DNA of 64,000 bases from Varroa destructor (taxonomy: Eukaryota; Arthropoda; Arachnida; Mesostigmata; Varroidae). Numbering within the stretch: position 1 is the first letter of the stretch; each line of letters begins with the position of its first letter. Made by a program: the position numbers and the translations under genes. This document shows positions 1-14,512 of the stretch, piece by piece. The stretch spans positions 54,388,338 through 54,452,337 of the forward strand of contig NW_019211455.1 in NCBI RefSeq assembly GCF_002443255.2. Direction: 5' to 3'. Below the pieces are notes generated by a model. It was not told the DNA's origin. It made no database searches and saw only the letters and a program-made list of their open reading frames with translations.

Positions 1-2242
1 TGTCGAAGCGTACAAGGTTTCTTCCTTCTTAGACCAGTGCACGGTCCCAAGGAGAGGCGCATTGTTTCGTTAACCCATTTCGGCGGCTACACTATAAAAC
101 GAATCGAGCATAGGCGGAGTAGAACGACGACGGCCTAGTCTGCAGGTCAAGGTTGGTTGGATAAACGGTAGGATGAGCGACTGCTATTTCTCACGAGAAC
201 GTGTTGAAAGCGATACGGGCTGGTTCAATGCAACTGTACTGGGATCAAGTGTAATTGGGCATTGAAAATTTCAATAGGGAGTGTTCCGAAGAGACAGAAA
301 GCCTGCCTTCCAATCCATACAGTTGCGTGTTAGGCCCAAAACCTCTCGGTACGAGTTACGGTGATTACGTGTTTATTGGCTGCCGGCTGTCGCAGGATGT
401 TTGAACCGTTCTCGCCAGCAACGGAGCTATATGAGAATCATCGTTTTTTTAATTTACTTTTTCTTTTTAAAATGTTTCTTGTTTCTCTGTTTGTAGCACC
501 TATTTATTCGAATCCTCTTCTGTTCCTTTATTATTCCATTTTAATACTATTCGATAAAATCAGCTGAGCCGTTAGTTGAGTTGCGAATCATTTAAAGGGA
601 CAAATTAGAAAATTCGAGTTGGTCAGACATTTTTGGGAAGCGCGTTATTGGAAAGCAAAAACATTTTTCCAGTGGGAATATTTGACGTACGGACGAGACA
701 CGTAGGAATCGTCCGTTTGCCGGTCGCTGAACTTTCGCCAGTGCTATCGCAAAGCGCCGCCCAAAAAAGGAGACATTTCGTTATATTTACAACTATGTTA
801 ATATTATTTTCTTTATAATGTAATGGTAAGGTATCTTTATAAGGTAATGTTCTCATTTTGTTGTACGGTGATCGATCTCCTAACCTGACTTATTAGCAAA
901 TCGGGTTATATGTCGTAGAATGTTTCAATGTATGTGTCTACGACACGTTGACATAGAGGGAGACACTTGACAATTTCCGTTCGTCATTTTATCAATGATC
1001 AAGCAAAGCGTTCAGGATTGATTGCAACGGCCGTTTATTGTAGCGCTGAATGAGGGTGACGAATAAGGTAGGATTGTAGAGATCCGGCATTTGACATGGC
1101 TGCTTTCAGCTTTATTAAGGAAAGCAACATACACCACACAACAGATGGGTGAAGCACAACGTCGTTATCTTGCGTAATCATTCGACTTTAGAACCGGCCC
1201 ATTTCACATTCAACTGATTATAACTGCTATCACTATCATGAAATAGCAAATAATATAAACCTAGGACTGCCACTTGCGTTTGTATGAAAAAGCTTGCATT
1301 TAGTGTTATCTAGCCGACCCGGAAAGATCGAACCGTTGCTACTTGATCTGGGCTGGACCCTGAATGGTTTATGATGGCGTAACCAAATCACCATCTCCAC
1401 TTTACCCCGAACAATATGTCCGTTTATTGCACTGGGATGGCTGAATTCGTTTATGCTACGATAATAAATTTATCCTTCTATACGCTAGACACCATCGAAC
1501 AATACGCTAAGGTAAATGACACATGCCCTCAGTCGTATACTTTGGCTGACGACGGATCCGTTTATTAAAGGTACGTATCCTACAATAGGACATTTTGAGA
1601 TGCTGAACAGGATGACGAAGTCGATTGATTGTTGGGATAGCCAATGAGCACTCACGGCCTTTTTGAACCAACAGTTGACTCGATATCGTAGGTACATTAT
1701 GATAATCTATTCATATTGGAATAGCGTAGCTCCTACCTGAACTGTGCTGTACAACGCTGATTCCTGTCGCTATTGGGCTTATTACTTTTTTTCTTAATTA
1801 TTTTTTATTATTAAGAAACGATGGACAAAAGCATGCCCGTAGCCCATATCCAGCGGGTCAAGTGGACGTCGCCTAACGACGGTCTATACCTGCAGTCTAG
1901 CAGCCGAAAAAGTGAAGAAATTATAAAATGGCTTTCGGGTGGGTTAATTCCGACTTGTTGTATCGGTTTCATAAATTAACGATTACAACTTGTCCCTTTT
2001 TATAGTGGGTTGAAACCAACGCAAAGCACAGGGCCGTGCTTTGATAACAAGCATTAAAGGCGCAGATTAAGCAGCAGACTGTGTTGAATCAAACTTGTCC
2101 CTGTTCTCTGTTGCCGGTTGTTTCAACGATGTTGCGCCTAGTGGATACCACGACCGCAAGTACGCCAGCTGCGGTAACTTGAAGCAGTGGTCGCCGAAAA
2201 CCGTGGAAACTAGAAGAAGTTGCCAGGATCATTGCACCAGAA

Positions 2243-2253
2243 GGGGGGGGGGG
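2243..2253. repeat. G homopolymer run
   Basis: Eleven consecutive G residues in non-coding sequence, in a purine-rich setting. Its length is likely to vary between individuals or assemblies. Confidence 0.9.
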
Positions 2254-2872
2254 CGAGGGAACTAAGGTCGGAAGAAGTTGGTGGGTATATTGTTTGGTAC
2301 GTGAAGCGCTGGATTACCTCTGTAGGATGGCAGGAAAGCAAAGAGAATGGGAAAGCCTCTTACAGTAGTGGGGAAACCTGAACTGAAATTTGCTCCAGGT
2401 CTTATGAGAAAGAAGAAACAGCCAAATTTGAAATTAGAATAAATTACTTCCGAGGATTTTGTAATTGAACAAACAACTCTAGCAAGTCGAAGCAGATAAC
2501 GCAGACAGACGAGTTTTCAAGGTCGTCTGCCATCGACTATTGGATCGGGTGAAGGGCTAATAGCTGGGGCCCGCTGATGTAGAGTGGTAAATTTTTACAC
2601 GGCCGTTACCAGCTTTCTAGCTTGGGGTTCTTCTGGAGATTTCAAGCACGAGTACGGCCATTTTCGAATAGAACAAAGTTGAGATGGAAGCAAAAATACG
2701 TACTACAGTAGGGAAGCGTAATTGTTCATAATTTCACTAATCTTCTATTTTGATCCTAACAGATGTTACAATTTGCCTACGGATCAACTGCACCTCTTTC
2801 AATGGTGGTTGTAACGATGTTGCTTAGAGATTCTGAATAATTAAAAAACTCAAACAAAATAAGAAAGCACAT

Positions 2873-2890
2873 ATACATACATACATACAT
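2873..2890. repeat. (ATAC)n microsatellite
   Basis: About four and a half copies of ATAC in tandem within non-coding sequence. Confidence 0.85.
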
Positions 2891-5800
2891 ATGTATAGCA
2901 GAGCTGCCGTAGCCGCGTCGGCGATTCAGGTTTGTTCGTACAAAAATGGTCATTTTATAGACATATTTGAATCTCTACGTATATTGCTTGCTGACCATGT
3001 GGGTTTCAACTGTTTCGAACAAGAAAAGTATTGACTTTAGTCCATCACAGCTTACCATTTAGCCACCGCTACTACGTTTACTTATTGAAACGTTTAAAGG
3101 CAGCCGCGTTGGATTCAATCACTGAGAATCCAATTCGACCGCCGTTTCTTACGGCGGCTGCATCCATCGGGCCGATAACGATATGGTGATGAATCCTTTG
3201 TCTAATACAAAGCTTCAGTCGTTGCTGCTGCTGCTCTCCTCGGCTGGATCTCTTCGGACGCTAGTAGCTTTGGGTCCGACAGAGCTGCTAACGGGCCTGC
3301 CGCATGTAAATTGAATCTTGGCCAAGCTTATACGTCTGAGCTCGGAAATGCTATGCCGCGTCCTGCTCCCTCCCTGCCTCCCTCCTCCCCCCCCCTGGCC
3401 GATTCCTTTAGACGAACTCGTTTGATTATAGATTACGTTAGACATGCCATAGTGGCACACACGTTAATGTTCGGAAGGAGCCAAACTGCGCAGGACCAGG
3501 CCTTGTATTCTACTTTCGAGTAAAGCAGGAGTCAACGAACTGACTTCGCGAGCTGACGGAGTTCCGGTTGGAGCAAATGGTGGCTGCTAGTTTATCCGTT
3601 AGTTTGTTTATATTGCCACATCTCTGCTGCCGATTTGCGTACAGGGTATGACGCTTAAATTGGAATTTTTTCCTATACTTTGTCTCTAAGGCTATACCTA
3701 AATAGAAACATACCTTTCAATAAAATGTTTTACATATGCTGTGAGAACTCTTCCCTTCCTCATGGTCATGTTTATTCAATGCAACTAAACAATCAAATCG
3801 GGTGCCGAATCGCTCACAGGCTCGTTTTGAATAAAATAAACTATAAATTTTGAAAGGCTTTTGCAATTTTGTGAACGGTAAAAACAGAAGTGAACGGGTC
3901 GACGTTGTCACGCCTAAATTTGTTAAACCCTTTCTCAGTAACGCTCAGACATGGAAATATAAAGGGTTCAAATCTGGGTTCCATGTGTGTCCAACGCAGA
4001 TCATGCCTCGTTTACCCAGACAACCAATATGAAGTTGGTTACTGCTTGAAACGTAATGTATCAAAAAGCTCGATTAATTCTAATTTTGAAAAAAAGACGT
4101 TGCGTAAACTAGAGAAGAGATATTTCGAATCACATTAGAAGAATTTTGTCGTGTGTGTCGTTGCCGTTAATGCAGGTGTTTATTTTATATATGGCTTCGG
4201 TTGAAGTTATTCAACTTATCACTTACCCAAAGCATACATGCAATAAAGACGCGTGTCTTCAACGTTGTGAACAACGCGGCTGAACGTCTTCCTTGAAGTC
4301 TTTCAACGTCGTGTCTGTTTACGAGGCATCAATCATTAAATTAACAGCAGCATTTTAAGGCATTCATCTGTCAGAGTCAATCAAGGTCCACGTCAGTGGT
4401 TTGTCGTCGTTAACACGGTGAAGTGACGATGTTTACTTTGGAACCCAAGTAGAACTTTCATTAGACTTTACGGTACCATTTGCACCGGCGGCCACAAGAG
4501 GTCCGACCTGTTGTCCATCTATGCGTAGGTTCTTGCAATTTATTTGTATGCTTTTTTTGGTTTGTCTTTCTTTTGAAGTCTAGGATTGCCACTTGTCGCT
4601 TTGTTGTAGTCTTGTATATGTTTTTTTCCCAATATTCCTTTTTCTCCTTACCGCCTCTACTTTTTTCTACTTCTTCATTGCCAGTCGACTAGTGCCCACG
4701 TAGACAAATCCACTCATGCGCTGCTACGACTTTTCTCGTTTATTTGGAACCCGGACAGCCAACTGGTTTATTTTGCGTCGTGCGGTAGAAGCTGGGGCTA
4801 GAGATCCAAGATTAAGGCTTGAAAATTGTCGACTCTCGACTGCAGTGCGTCGACATTTTTTTAGACGAGCTTCTTCAGCTACACCATGACAGCAATGTAG
4901 CACCTTTTATCCTCGTGTTTGCGCGAGGCCCCAGGTTGGAGCATTGGTAAAGCTAGCCGTAGGCGGCAGCAGTAGCGTACCGCTAAGTGCAGCTAACAGA
5001 ACTGGCTTTTCCAGTGTCGTCCGATGGTGCCATCTCTACTCATTGTATAAGCCCCTATTTGTTGTCTTTACATAGACTCTAAAACAAATCGCACAGACAG
5101 TCTCAGACCCACTGCGCCCCCCCTGTCGCATTTGTTTGCAAACCCAAGAGCTCCTAGGAGACTGCCCAGCGATGCAATGAAGTTCTCTTAGAGAGATTAC
5201 CCGCCATAGCATTAGCACAATAGGTGGAAAGAAAAGCTGGACCATAGGAACGAACGCAACTCGGGAAAAATCAACGATGCCGCAGCAGCCATGTTTGCGC
5301 CCATTATCGTCCGTGTCCTCCTCTTGATGGTGAAATGTTGTGCAGGGGCTAGGGGCTGAAGGTGAATTATACTAAAATTATTAATAACGCTTGCTAATTA
5401 TGTAGTATATTGCTCAGCTGACATGGTTATGGTTCTGCTCAGTTGGGTGCCCGTAACGACGGTTGAACTAGTGCCTACAGGAGAACGCAGAGTGTTTAGG
5501 CTGGTTTTGTATTAATTAATGTTTAAAGTACTGAAGCTGCTAATGGTCGTGTTATCTGTATTGTGAAAAAATTAGATTTGTAATTTTGATGCAGCCAGTT
5601 TAAGTAGCAGCTTGTAAGCTTGAATCCATCGTATATCCACTTCGTCTGAGACCATTGAGAAGGGTCGTCATAGTCAAAGCTGCATCCTTGATCTGCTGCT
5701 CTTACAAACACTATCGTCGTAATATTTATATGACGGTCGTCATAGTGTGATAATTCAACACTGTCGTCTACATTACTTGTGTACACTTAGTCAACGTCCT

Positions 5801-8800
5801 CGCACAACGAACTTAACGAAATCGTCTTATCTCCGAGGTGTCGAACCTGTTGTCAAGGCCTACAGCCAGCCCGCTAGGATTGTTTGCCTGCTGGATCTGC
5901 TGTCGTGGTGACTGCGCGACCTGATCCTAGCAGCCTAGAATGGCACTATTGTTTAGGTAACATTACGCTATTCACACCCGTATTGTGCGTTATTAGGACA
6001 ATCTCTTTGAATTTACTATCGGGGGGCGAGACGAACAGAAGAGCAAGGACGCACCTTGCAGTCGGCTGACACGAAAACTATGTAATCGCTAGTATTGAAA
6101 CTGATAAGCCTACAAGTATACATTGTCCTCGTATTGTTACAGATGTAACCAACAAAGAACACCTTGCTCTCTATACCTATGATAGCTTTAATGCTGTCCC
6201 ATCGTCTGTCTTTATAGTTCGTTTTCCGCCTCGCTGTCCCTACGCACGCAAATGACTAGCCACAACGTGACCACTTCGTTGTTTTATTACACTGATGCAT
6301 ATTCTATCAACTGACATCTGTCGTGCCTTTGTTCTTTTCCTGTATTGGAAGTGGGTCGATACGATGGGCCACACCATCGTCGGCCATAAGAAAATCGTTT
6401 AATCACGATATTAGCTTAGTTTATTGTTGCCGACCCATCGAAACCGCTGCTGTTGCTGAGACACTTCCAGTCACAATATAGCCGTTAATCGTATCGATCA
6501 ATCGTTCTCTCATGTATCTTTTCTAGCGTGTCCGCTGCGCTCTCGCTGGGTACAAATTTCGCTTAGGTTGCAACTGTGGCCTGAATGTATTCACAGCGAT
6601 AATGTAATCTTGTAAGACCATGTTTGTCTTTTCTCCTAGGCGATAGTCGCTTCTGGACGCGTACAGGACGACGATGTCAACGTCACCGTAGTCGTTGCTC
6701 ATTGAAGTAATACGCGTCAACCGATTGTTCCACTGAATGCGTCAAGCTTCGCTAGCTTTAGCCACTGCATGTTATTACTAGATTTCATAGTGTGCATAGA
6801 CATATACGATTGTGGTAAATCTAGACAAGCGAAATTGACTTATGTAAATTAAACAGAGGATAAGAAGGTCGCTTCAAATGCTATTAGCTGGTCGTGTAGT
6901 CTAGTGGGCTGCTTACCCTAACTAGATGCCGCTTATCAAGCATGGACCAGTGGCAGTAAGGAAAACAGGTATACTTAAGCGATAGGAAATTATGGATAAG
7001 GAGATAAACGTTAACTAGAAAGGTACAAAAAACTAAGCTATCGATAACTCGTGACGGCTCATCCCCGTATATTTAGATAATGAATACCCAGTCTCGATTA
7101 ATGAATTTTTGCGTGACGAATGATCGCGGAACAACGCTACAGATAAAAAAAAATCGTTTCGGCTACAATATCACGCAGAACTTAATAATCCATCGTGTTT
7201 TTTATTGACGATTAATGGATCAAACAAGCGAGACATGTGTATTGGAATGGTGACGGGATACCTCGGGTGCAGCTTATCGGGCTTGTACACATATTGAGAC
7301 GGCCTTCATAAAGGTAAATGTATATTCAATCGTGATTATTTTTTCGGTTTAACAACTTTACGTAAAATGGCTGCGGTCAAACTTTCACCACGACTGACTG
7401 CAATGGCAGATAATGCAGATCATTCAGTGCCATTTAATTGACCAGCTCAGCAAATACAGATAGGAGGAGCAAGCTTCGGCCAGAAGCTATGACTGGCAGC
7501 CATAGCATAGCCACTGCCTAATGCACCGCAACATTTAATAAGAACGAGAAATACAGAAAACGAAGGTAATTGGCGCAGAACGATTGAGTAAGTAGCTGCA
7601 ACAGAGCTGGGGGTCGTTGGATAAACACGCCGGATCCATCAGGTCAGCTAGTTTCAGGCTGTATTGTTCGAACCTTCTTCTGTCTAGCACTGAACGCGTG
7701 TAAGGTGGCATTAGCTAAGGCTTTAACACAGAACGCTGACTCCTCCGCAGTATAGGATCCAGGTCGTTTACGACGTTCCATCCAAACTGTGTCGGCGGCC
7801 CACGCTCGATCTCCTTTGCTCGAAGGATCCTCCTGAACCCTTTATCTGTTCCCCCCGCCCCCGAAATTGTTGCAGCTTGCATAGCGGCATCAGTTTACCT
7901 CGTGAGACAACGCGTCGGAGTCTGTTGTTAAGTTATTCTAAATCGGAAACGCCAACATTTCTATCCCATTTAAAGGCAGAGCTAGCTAACACATAAGCAC
8001 ATAGAGAAATGCAATAATCACAGGGAGAGAACGACAACGCTAATCAAAAGGTAGGAAAACAAAGGCAAATTCTTTGATAGCAATTTTGTCAGTCTAGTTA
8101 GGAAAAACTCTTACGTGGTAGGCAGGTCGTTGAGGTCGCACGAACGCCGTTTGAGGTGAATAGTTCTCGTCCTGTTGTTGCTGGTGTTATTACTTGAATC
8201 AACGAGGTTCTTCTTCTATATATAGTGCATACGTATTTTTTGCCTGTTTTACTTGTTACTCGTGAGATTGTTGCTGTTTAACCAATAGTCCTTGCTAGCT
8301 AACTTTGCCATAGCTGCGGTTCCCACTGCGTATAGGCGTCCAGCTCAATAGCAGTTTCAGCTTTTGATACTCCATTCTTCTTTGAGACAAGGCAAGGAGA
8401 TTGGGGAAGCGCACGACGACGCACGAAGAGTTTCTTCACCCACATGATCGGACTGTTCAGATGACCCTTGCGATTTAGACACTTGGTCACTGTTGACGCT
8501 GTTGCAGCTATAATACGCTATTGGGGCGCAAACTTGTAATGACGCTGCTCCTATTCGTAGATGCCGTTTCGCTTAAGGCGGCAACGAGGCGTCTAGGCAG
8601 TATTGAAGAGAAAGGCGTCGCAAGACGGGGCCAGACGAGCCAGCTTGTTAGTTTAAAGTACCTACCATTATAATGTATATCGATATGTAGTTTCAGTTGT
8701 GGCAAAAAATAACTAGAGCTTTTGCTTCGCGCACGTTCCTTCGGTTAGATCATTATATAAAATTCCTGCGCTACCAGTTATCCGGTAAAAAAATTAGAGT

Positions 8801-9268
8801 CCGATATAGAAGATGCTTCTTAATCTGACTCCGGTGGTTTTTTATGTGTCCTGTGCGACTCGTACGCGCAGATGTATTTTTACAAAAGGTTATGAGGCAC
8901 ATGACCCGCGCATATATTGATGTCTGCCACCAGTGAATATTTTGATATCTTCGCATTCGTTATAATTTTCTATTAAGAGGCTCTGGATTTTATGAAGACA
9001 CACGGCGATGACCGTTCGAACGCTATCGAGTATGTGAGTGCCATTTGCAATTGCCGTCGTTATTCAAATTAAAAGGTTTGCCAGTTGTTTGTTTACGTGG
9101 TATCGAATACCTTTTATGATATCATTGTAAACGGCACCACATCATATTTTTTGTGAAAAAAAGACCAACGTGCCATACACGAATGTCAAAATAATCCAAG
9201 TCTTATGGCCCAGTAAACATGCACCAGTATGTTTGTTACGGCATGCAGGACTTAAATACCAATCACGC

Positions 9269-9288
9269 ATATATATATATATATATAT
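9269..9288. repeat. (AT)n microsatellite
   Basis: Ten AT dinucleotides in tandem in the long upstream non-coding region. Confidence 0.85.
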
Positions 9289-12200
9289 TACGTTCACGTA
9301 ATAATTTAGCGCCCTTTCGTTCTTTTATCGTTTATCACAATCAAGCATTATTTCGTCAACGTGTACATTTGTGAGCAATACGAGGCGCATTGTCTGTCAG
9401 TGTCAACTATGCACGTAATATATAATAAATCGAGGTATCGTACCCAATGACAAAACGAACGTACTTCCCTCGAATAAAGGGTTTATATCTATTTACCCGT
9501 ATGAGATGTATTAGGTCCGTACATGGGTCTTGCTAATTCTAGTTTTTCGTTGGGTTCTTTTTGGCGTCACGGCAGTCACTGCTAGCGGCCTGCTTGACCT
9601 GCCAGCAGTCTAGTCTTGTCGTGACTGGATCGACTGAGACGCAGAAGGTCCTTCTTGCATTTTCAGCAGATGGCACTGTAGGGAATTCCTCGTTGGTTAT
9701 ATATTGCTTGGTTTATTTTGTATGGTTATGCCTGCGTATGCAATTGGGCACAATTCGTTTGAACTGAGAACACGTCGCCTCAGTTTGTAGTTATCGTTCG
9801 TCGTCTTCTACCTGTTTTGATAAAAAAAAAATAAGGATATATTCTTATTAAGGAAGATCATTTTTATTGTAGTGGTTCGCGTCCGAATGGCTGCATGATA
9901 TAGAGAATTAAGTGGGCACAAATTTGGTTCGCAAGCCGTCATTCGACTATTAGCGTTTCATTATCCTTATATTAAGCACTACCGTATTTCGAGGGCCTGT
10001 TGTCATCAGCTGAAATCTTCGCTGTCATACTGAACCCCACAAGACAGGCAGCGTTTCGATATGAAGACGTGAATCGCAATGGTTGACGACCAGTGGCGTT
10101 TCCCTCAAGCCGCCATAACGCTGTACGTGTCAGCTACAACTAGATTTGTATGTAAGCGCTACAAGGCGAGGAGAAAGTGTGGTATGGGATGTAGAAATTT
10201 GATCATTAGCTTATATTACAGGTGTCGGACTGGTAACACACAGAACCCCCGAGGGACAAATAGCGTTCTTTAAATCTCGCCACGGTGGTATATATACTGT
10301 GTGTCTTCATAACGACCTGGTACGAGTCACGTGGGTCACGAACGATTTCTTGATGGATTTTTTTACATGGTGGAATCAAGTTGTTCCTCGTAAACTAGGA
10401 CAATTCGCAGTAGCCCAGCGTCAACGGCGACAGCTGGCGAGATGTCGAGATGACACTATAGTGTTATAAGCGGTTATCATATATATTGCTTTATATAATA
10501 TATGGTTTACCAACAAGGCGAACATAAAAAGGCGATGGTAATCGAACGTTCGTATAACTGTACGTTCGGTGGTACCGTGCTTGCTAAATAAAGTTTTATT
10601 AAAAATGAAGATTTTATGAGTCCATCGATAATCGGCTCGATCTAGGCACGTTTCTGAAATGTGCCATCCAATGAACAGCCTATACTGACACCAGCTCGTA
10701 AACCTCCGTTTTAAGGCCGGATTACGATCCGTTCAAAGCGGGACCGTCGCTGAAAGCTCGGCCAACGACCGACGTGAGCCGGCACGTCGAATTTAGCGTA
10801 GTTTTACGTTGCACCAATTACTAGAATGAACTGATGATTATCAAGCGTAAATTACTATTGTACTAATTCTTCACTGAAGTCTTATGGCTTACGACGTGGA
10901 TATAATACTAAAGTTAAACTTTTTATTTCATGCTCGCTCTCTGAGTCGTTTATGTTCAATCGTCTGCTATTTGTCGTTCGTTCGCTGTCTGTCTGTTCGG
11001 TAATGAACGGATGTCGATTTGGCTTCACTTACGTAGGAAACGCGATCTATATCTTCTCAAAAAACTAAGTGAACTTATAGGCTGGTAAAAGAAATTGCGT
11101 AATACGGCCGTCACTCAACGCAATCTGTCGATTTTTTGCGGCGTTGTTACTGTTAGAATGTGTGTGTTTTCTTAATTCTCCTACTAGGCAAGGGCATCAG
11201 ATTGATTTGTTTATAAAGTCTTATCAACAATAATAGCCGTTTGCTACTTGTCACATATATTCGTTGTCAGGAGTATTCGTTTTCCCCCAAAGAGGAGAAG
11301 GGCGCGATTGGTACTCATTATTTTCCCAGCCTCGCTGCATTACTCGGACGTCAGCCTTTTCAGAAATTGATTATCTTAACCCGTTAGAACTTTGCTGTCG
11401 TACAAAACATCCTGAAGTAGTAGTCAATCTCCGAAGTTCCTTCGTCTGATTTACACTCCTTTGTGCTTGGCACCTTTAACAAATGTTGATGTTGTTCTGC
11501 TTATTCGGCGTATAGATAGAACGTATGTGCAAGCTAACGAGATCAAAGCAGAGGTATGGCAGTATCGTTAGTACAAGACTGAAATGACGTTGTTATAATA
11601 CTGAACATTGTCGCCCATTTCAGCTGTCCATCGAATGGTCCTTTACTTTCGCATGAAACACTGGTCCATCGTGAACATTGCCTGTCAAGCTAATCAGACA
11701 CAAGGTCTAAGCAACCTATTCGGACCTATTTTACCGGTAGTACTCATAGCATAAAAATCAGTCACCCAAATAGTCGTTTGGTTGTGCATACTAGCTAGTC
11801 AGTAGTAACGATAATTGTCACCAGATTGACAGCTCGCATGTTTATATGAGACACACAATTTAGAGAGGAAATACAGATGAAACGTAAAAATACAGGTGTT
11901 TGTATCTGTAAATGGCCATCTTCAGCTCTGTTTCGTCGTGCCCAATGGCGACGGTGGTAACAAGTGAGGGCCTATACTGTCGCCTGTTATTGTAAGCACG
12001 CTGAACTTTTCTTCCGAATGGCTTTTTTATGATGCTACTGTCGAGAGTGATTTGAGCGAACTATTACTAGTTATTCAATCGAGAACACATTGTTATTTCG
12101 GCATGCTATTGCCAGGGGCGTAACTTGCTCACTATTAGAGTACCTCCCTTCGTGTTGTGATGGAACAAATAACCCGGAACACAAACGTGCGGTGCGGATA

Positions 12201-13338
12201 ATCATATTAACATGATGAAAATCGTTCCGACAGGTCTTCTCTAACAATTAAGTTAGTCAAAGGTACATAATCTAATACTGTAGAACAATTTGAAAGGTTC
12301 ATCACAGGGTTTTCGGGAACTTGTTAATATGTACCATTGAACATGTACGAACTGGGGTGGTCGGGTCTATTTATCCGAGTGACGCGAGATATTTTACACT
12401 TTGGCAAAAATCACATTAAGTATCATACGGCATCATAATTCCATAATTTAGGCGGGCTCTTGCAGTTGTTTCGCTCGTATCCAGTTTTCAGGTAGCAGCA
12501 GCGGTACAAACTGCAGTAGCTATTCACGATTACCTTAAAGCACGCTTGCCAAATTTTAAGGTTTCCATCTGATGCTCTGATTAATCTGATGGAATGGAGT
12601 GTCGTTCCAGACGTCTTTTAAAGCTTTTCTAGAACCTTCGCTACCTCTATAGGCGTGCAAGATTGAACGACGAGAACGTCGAGCAGTTGAACTATTTATG
12701 CCGTTTCTATTTGTGCTGGGGAGAATGGAACTCGTGATGGTGGCAAGAACATTGCGTTTCCGTTTTTGCCGCTGCGCCACACGTCCAATGTTGGCAGTGA
12801 GATAGCCATTATGTTGACGGAATAAGCTAGAGAACGATGACTGACAAAAGACGAGTCCAAACACGTATAACGCGAATCCCTGACGATTACTTAGATAAAA
12901 CAGTGTCTACCGTTAGAATTACGTTGAAGAGACTGATGGGACTGGAAAAGACCTATCTGTCCTAAGCTTGTTGTATCGCGCTCAGTAGAGATGCCCAGTA
13001 TATGATGTATCGATTTCGTTTCCTTCCCGATCCCTGAACAACTTTTAATTCTAAAACTATTTTGTAAAAATGCTAAAATATAAAAGCCGTCATCGAACAA
13101 ACGTAAGGCCGATTTTGTCTAAATCGATGGCCGTGTTGTAAGTACGAATCCGCCCCATCATAAATCTACTATCTGAGTAACCCCTTCTCTATACTTTAAT
13201 CTTCTGTAAATTCTGGGATCACTTAGACAGCCACTTAGAATTGTTAACCGTCTGATGACCAAATAGTTAAATTGTGAAACTAGATTTCCAACACGCGAAA
13301 CTATCAAAACAACAGGATACCATTTCGATCATTGGCAG

Positions 13339-13357
13339 AAAAAAAAAAAAAAAAAAA
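13339..13357. repeat. Poly(A) tract
   Basis: Nineteen A residues on the + strand. I see no target-site duplication or retrocopy body beside it, so I call it a simple homopolymer. Confidence 0.85.
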
Positions 13358-13732
13358 CTAATGAAATTCACATCGAAAGCGAAGTTGTCGTTCTCGAAAA
13401 ATTTAAATTTTCTGATTACGTGGACAGCGTTATTCTGATGGAAAATATGTTCAGCCGTAGGTCTTTTTAACGTACACGTAAATGGAGAAAAGCCCTGGAA
13501 GATTATCATATCTGATGCTATATTGAAAGGCGTTTCGTTCATAGCTTTTAGTCTGTCGGCGAACGTCGCGAATAAGGTAAACAAATATTCCATAGAACGA
13601 TTCGTTCTGTAATAACGGTTGTCATGTATACAATATAGTAAAATGGTACTAATACAACGGTCAATGCCTGCACTGCTTTATCGGTGCTCTAGCGAAACAG
13701 TAACTTACAAAGTACATTCAGTGATCTGAGAT

Positions 13733-13951
13733 CTATTTAACTAGCAGCGGTGGAATTGTTGCGGTGACGTCTTGTCGTTCACTACTTTCCGATTTAATCA
13801 CTGGCCTTCTACAGTGACACTTTGGTGACAAACACCACGCCATTAGCGCCGCCCCCGCAGTTCCAAAGTTTGGTGCTTGCTTCGAGAACATCGCCAGCCT
13901 ACCAAGAGCACCACCGATGCTACTGGTCACAGTAGCATCACCGGAAGACAT
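13733..13951 (-). CDS. Unassigned antisense open frame, 72 codons
   Basis: An open frame on the minus strand starts with ATG in the context AACAAATG, a good arthropod start context, and begins MSSGDATVTSSIGG. It is rich in Ala, Gly, Ser and Thr, with an AALMAW stretch and a Cys-containing SPKCHCRRP segment. I recognise no family. Its composition looks more protein-like than most short frames in this region, so it could be a small gene or a first coding exon nested antisense in the dystrophin intron. A chance frame of this length is entirely possible. Confidence 0.15.
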   Translation of the reverse strand: MSSGDATVTSSIGGALGRLAMFSKQAPNFGTAGAALMAWCLSPKCHCRRPVIKSESSERQDVTATIPPLLVK

Positions 13952-14512
13952 TTGTTGTTAGCTAGTACAGATAAACATACTAACATCCTATCACTCACTC
14001 GAGCGTTGTAAATCAGTCAGCATCAACCAAACCGCGAATCCAGGCTCCCAGTCGGGTATAGCCTAGAAAGATTCGACGCCAATGGAAGTCAGGCGTTTGT
14101 GCCCTACATCTTTGGCTATTTCTAGCCGAACAGCTGTGCGCTTTAGCGCGTTAAAGGTGTGCGTTTTCATGAGCGCGAGCTGGATTATGTTATACGTAGC
14201 TTTTTTTCAGTGTTGATTTGCGGCGTCAGCTGTCCTTATGAGACACGTTTTCTTACGGCAACGATAGCTGCATTTCGATACAGATTGATCGTGCAACATC
14301 CTTTTCCCTGGACGCGTGCGGCCAAAGCAAGCTTCCTAGTATTTGGTAAGGCGGGCCATCTAATGCAGATTTGCGTAGAATTTCTCGTCGCCGCCAGCGT
14401 CACGGCTACCCCATGTAATAACTCATCGTCTTACAGGCGCGCTAACATACGAACTGTTACTATCGACGAAACGGTAATTTTTTCGCAAACCCAATTTCTA
14501 TCACCGTCGGCC

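Noticed and set aside
3222..3240. CTG-rich triplet run
   Set aside because: Only a few units long and not in a supported coding frame; no evidence of function.
5523..5786. Minus-strand frame with GCSFDYDDPSQWSQTKW, reminiscent of the start of a MAM or carbonic anhydrase domain
   Set aside because: The similarity covers fewer than 20 residues and the following sequence fits neither family; probably chance.
12556..12864. 102-codon minus-strand frame rich in Arg and Ser
   Set aside because: No family recognised and composition matches translation of random non-coding sequence.
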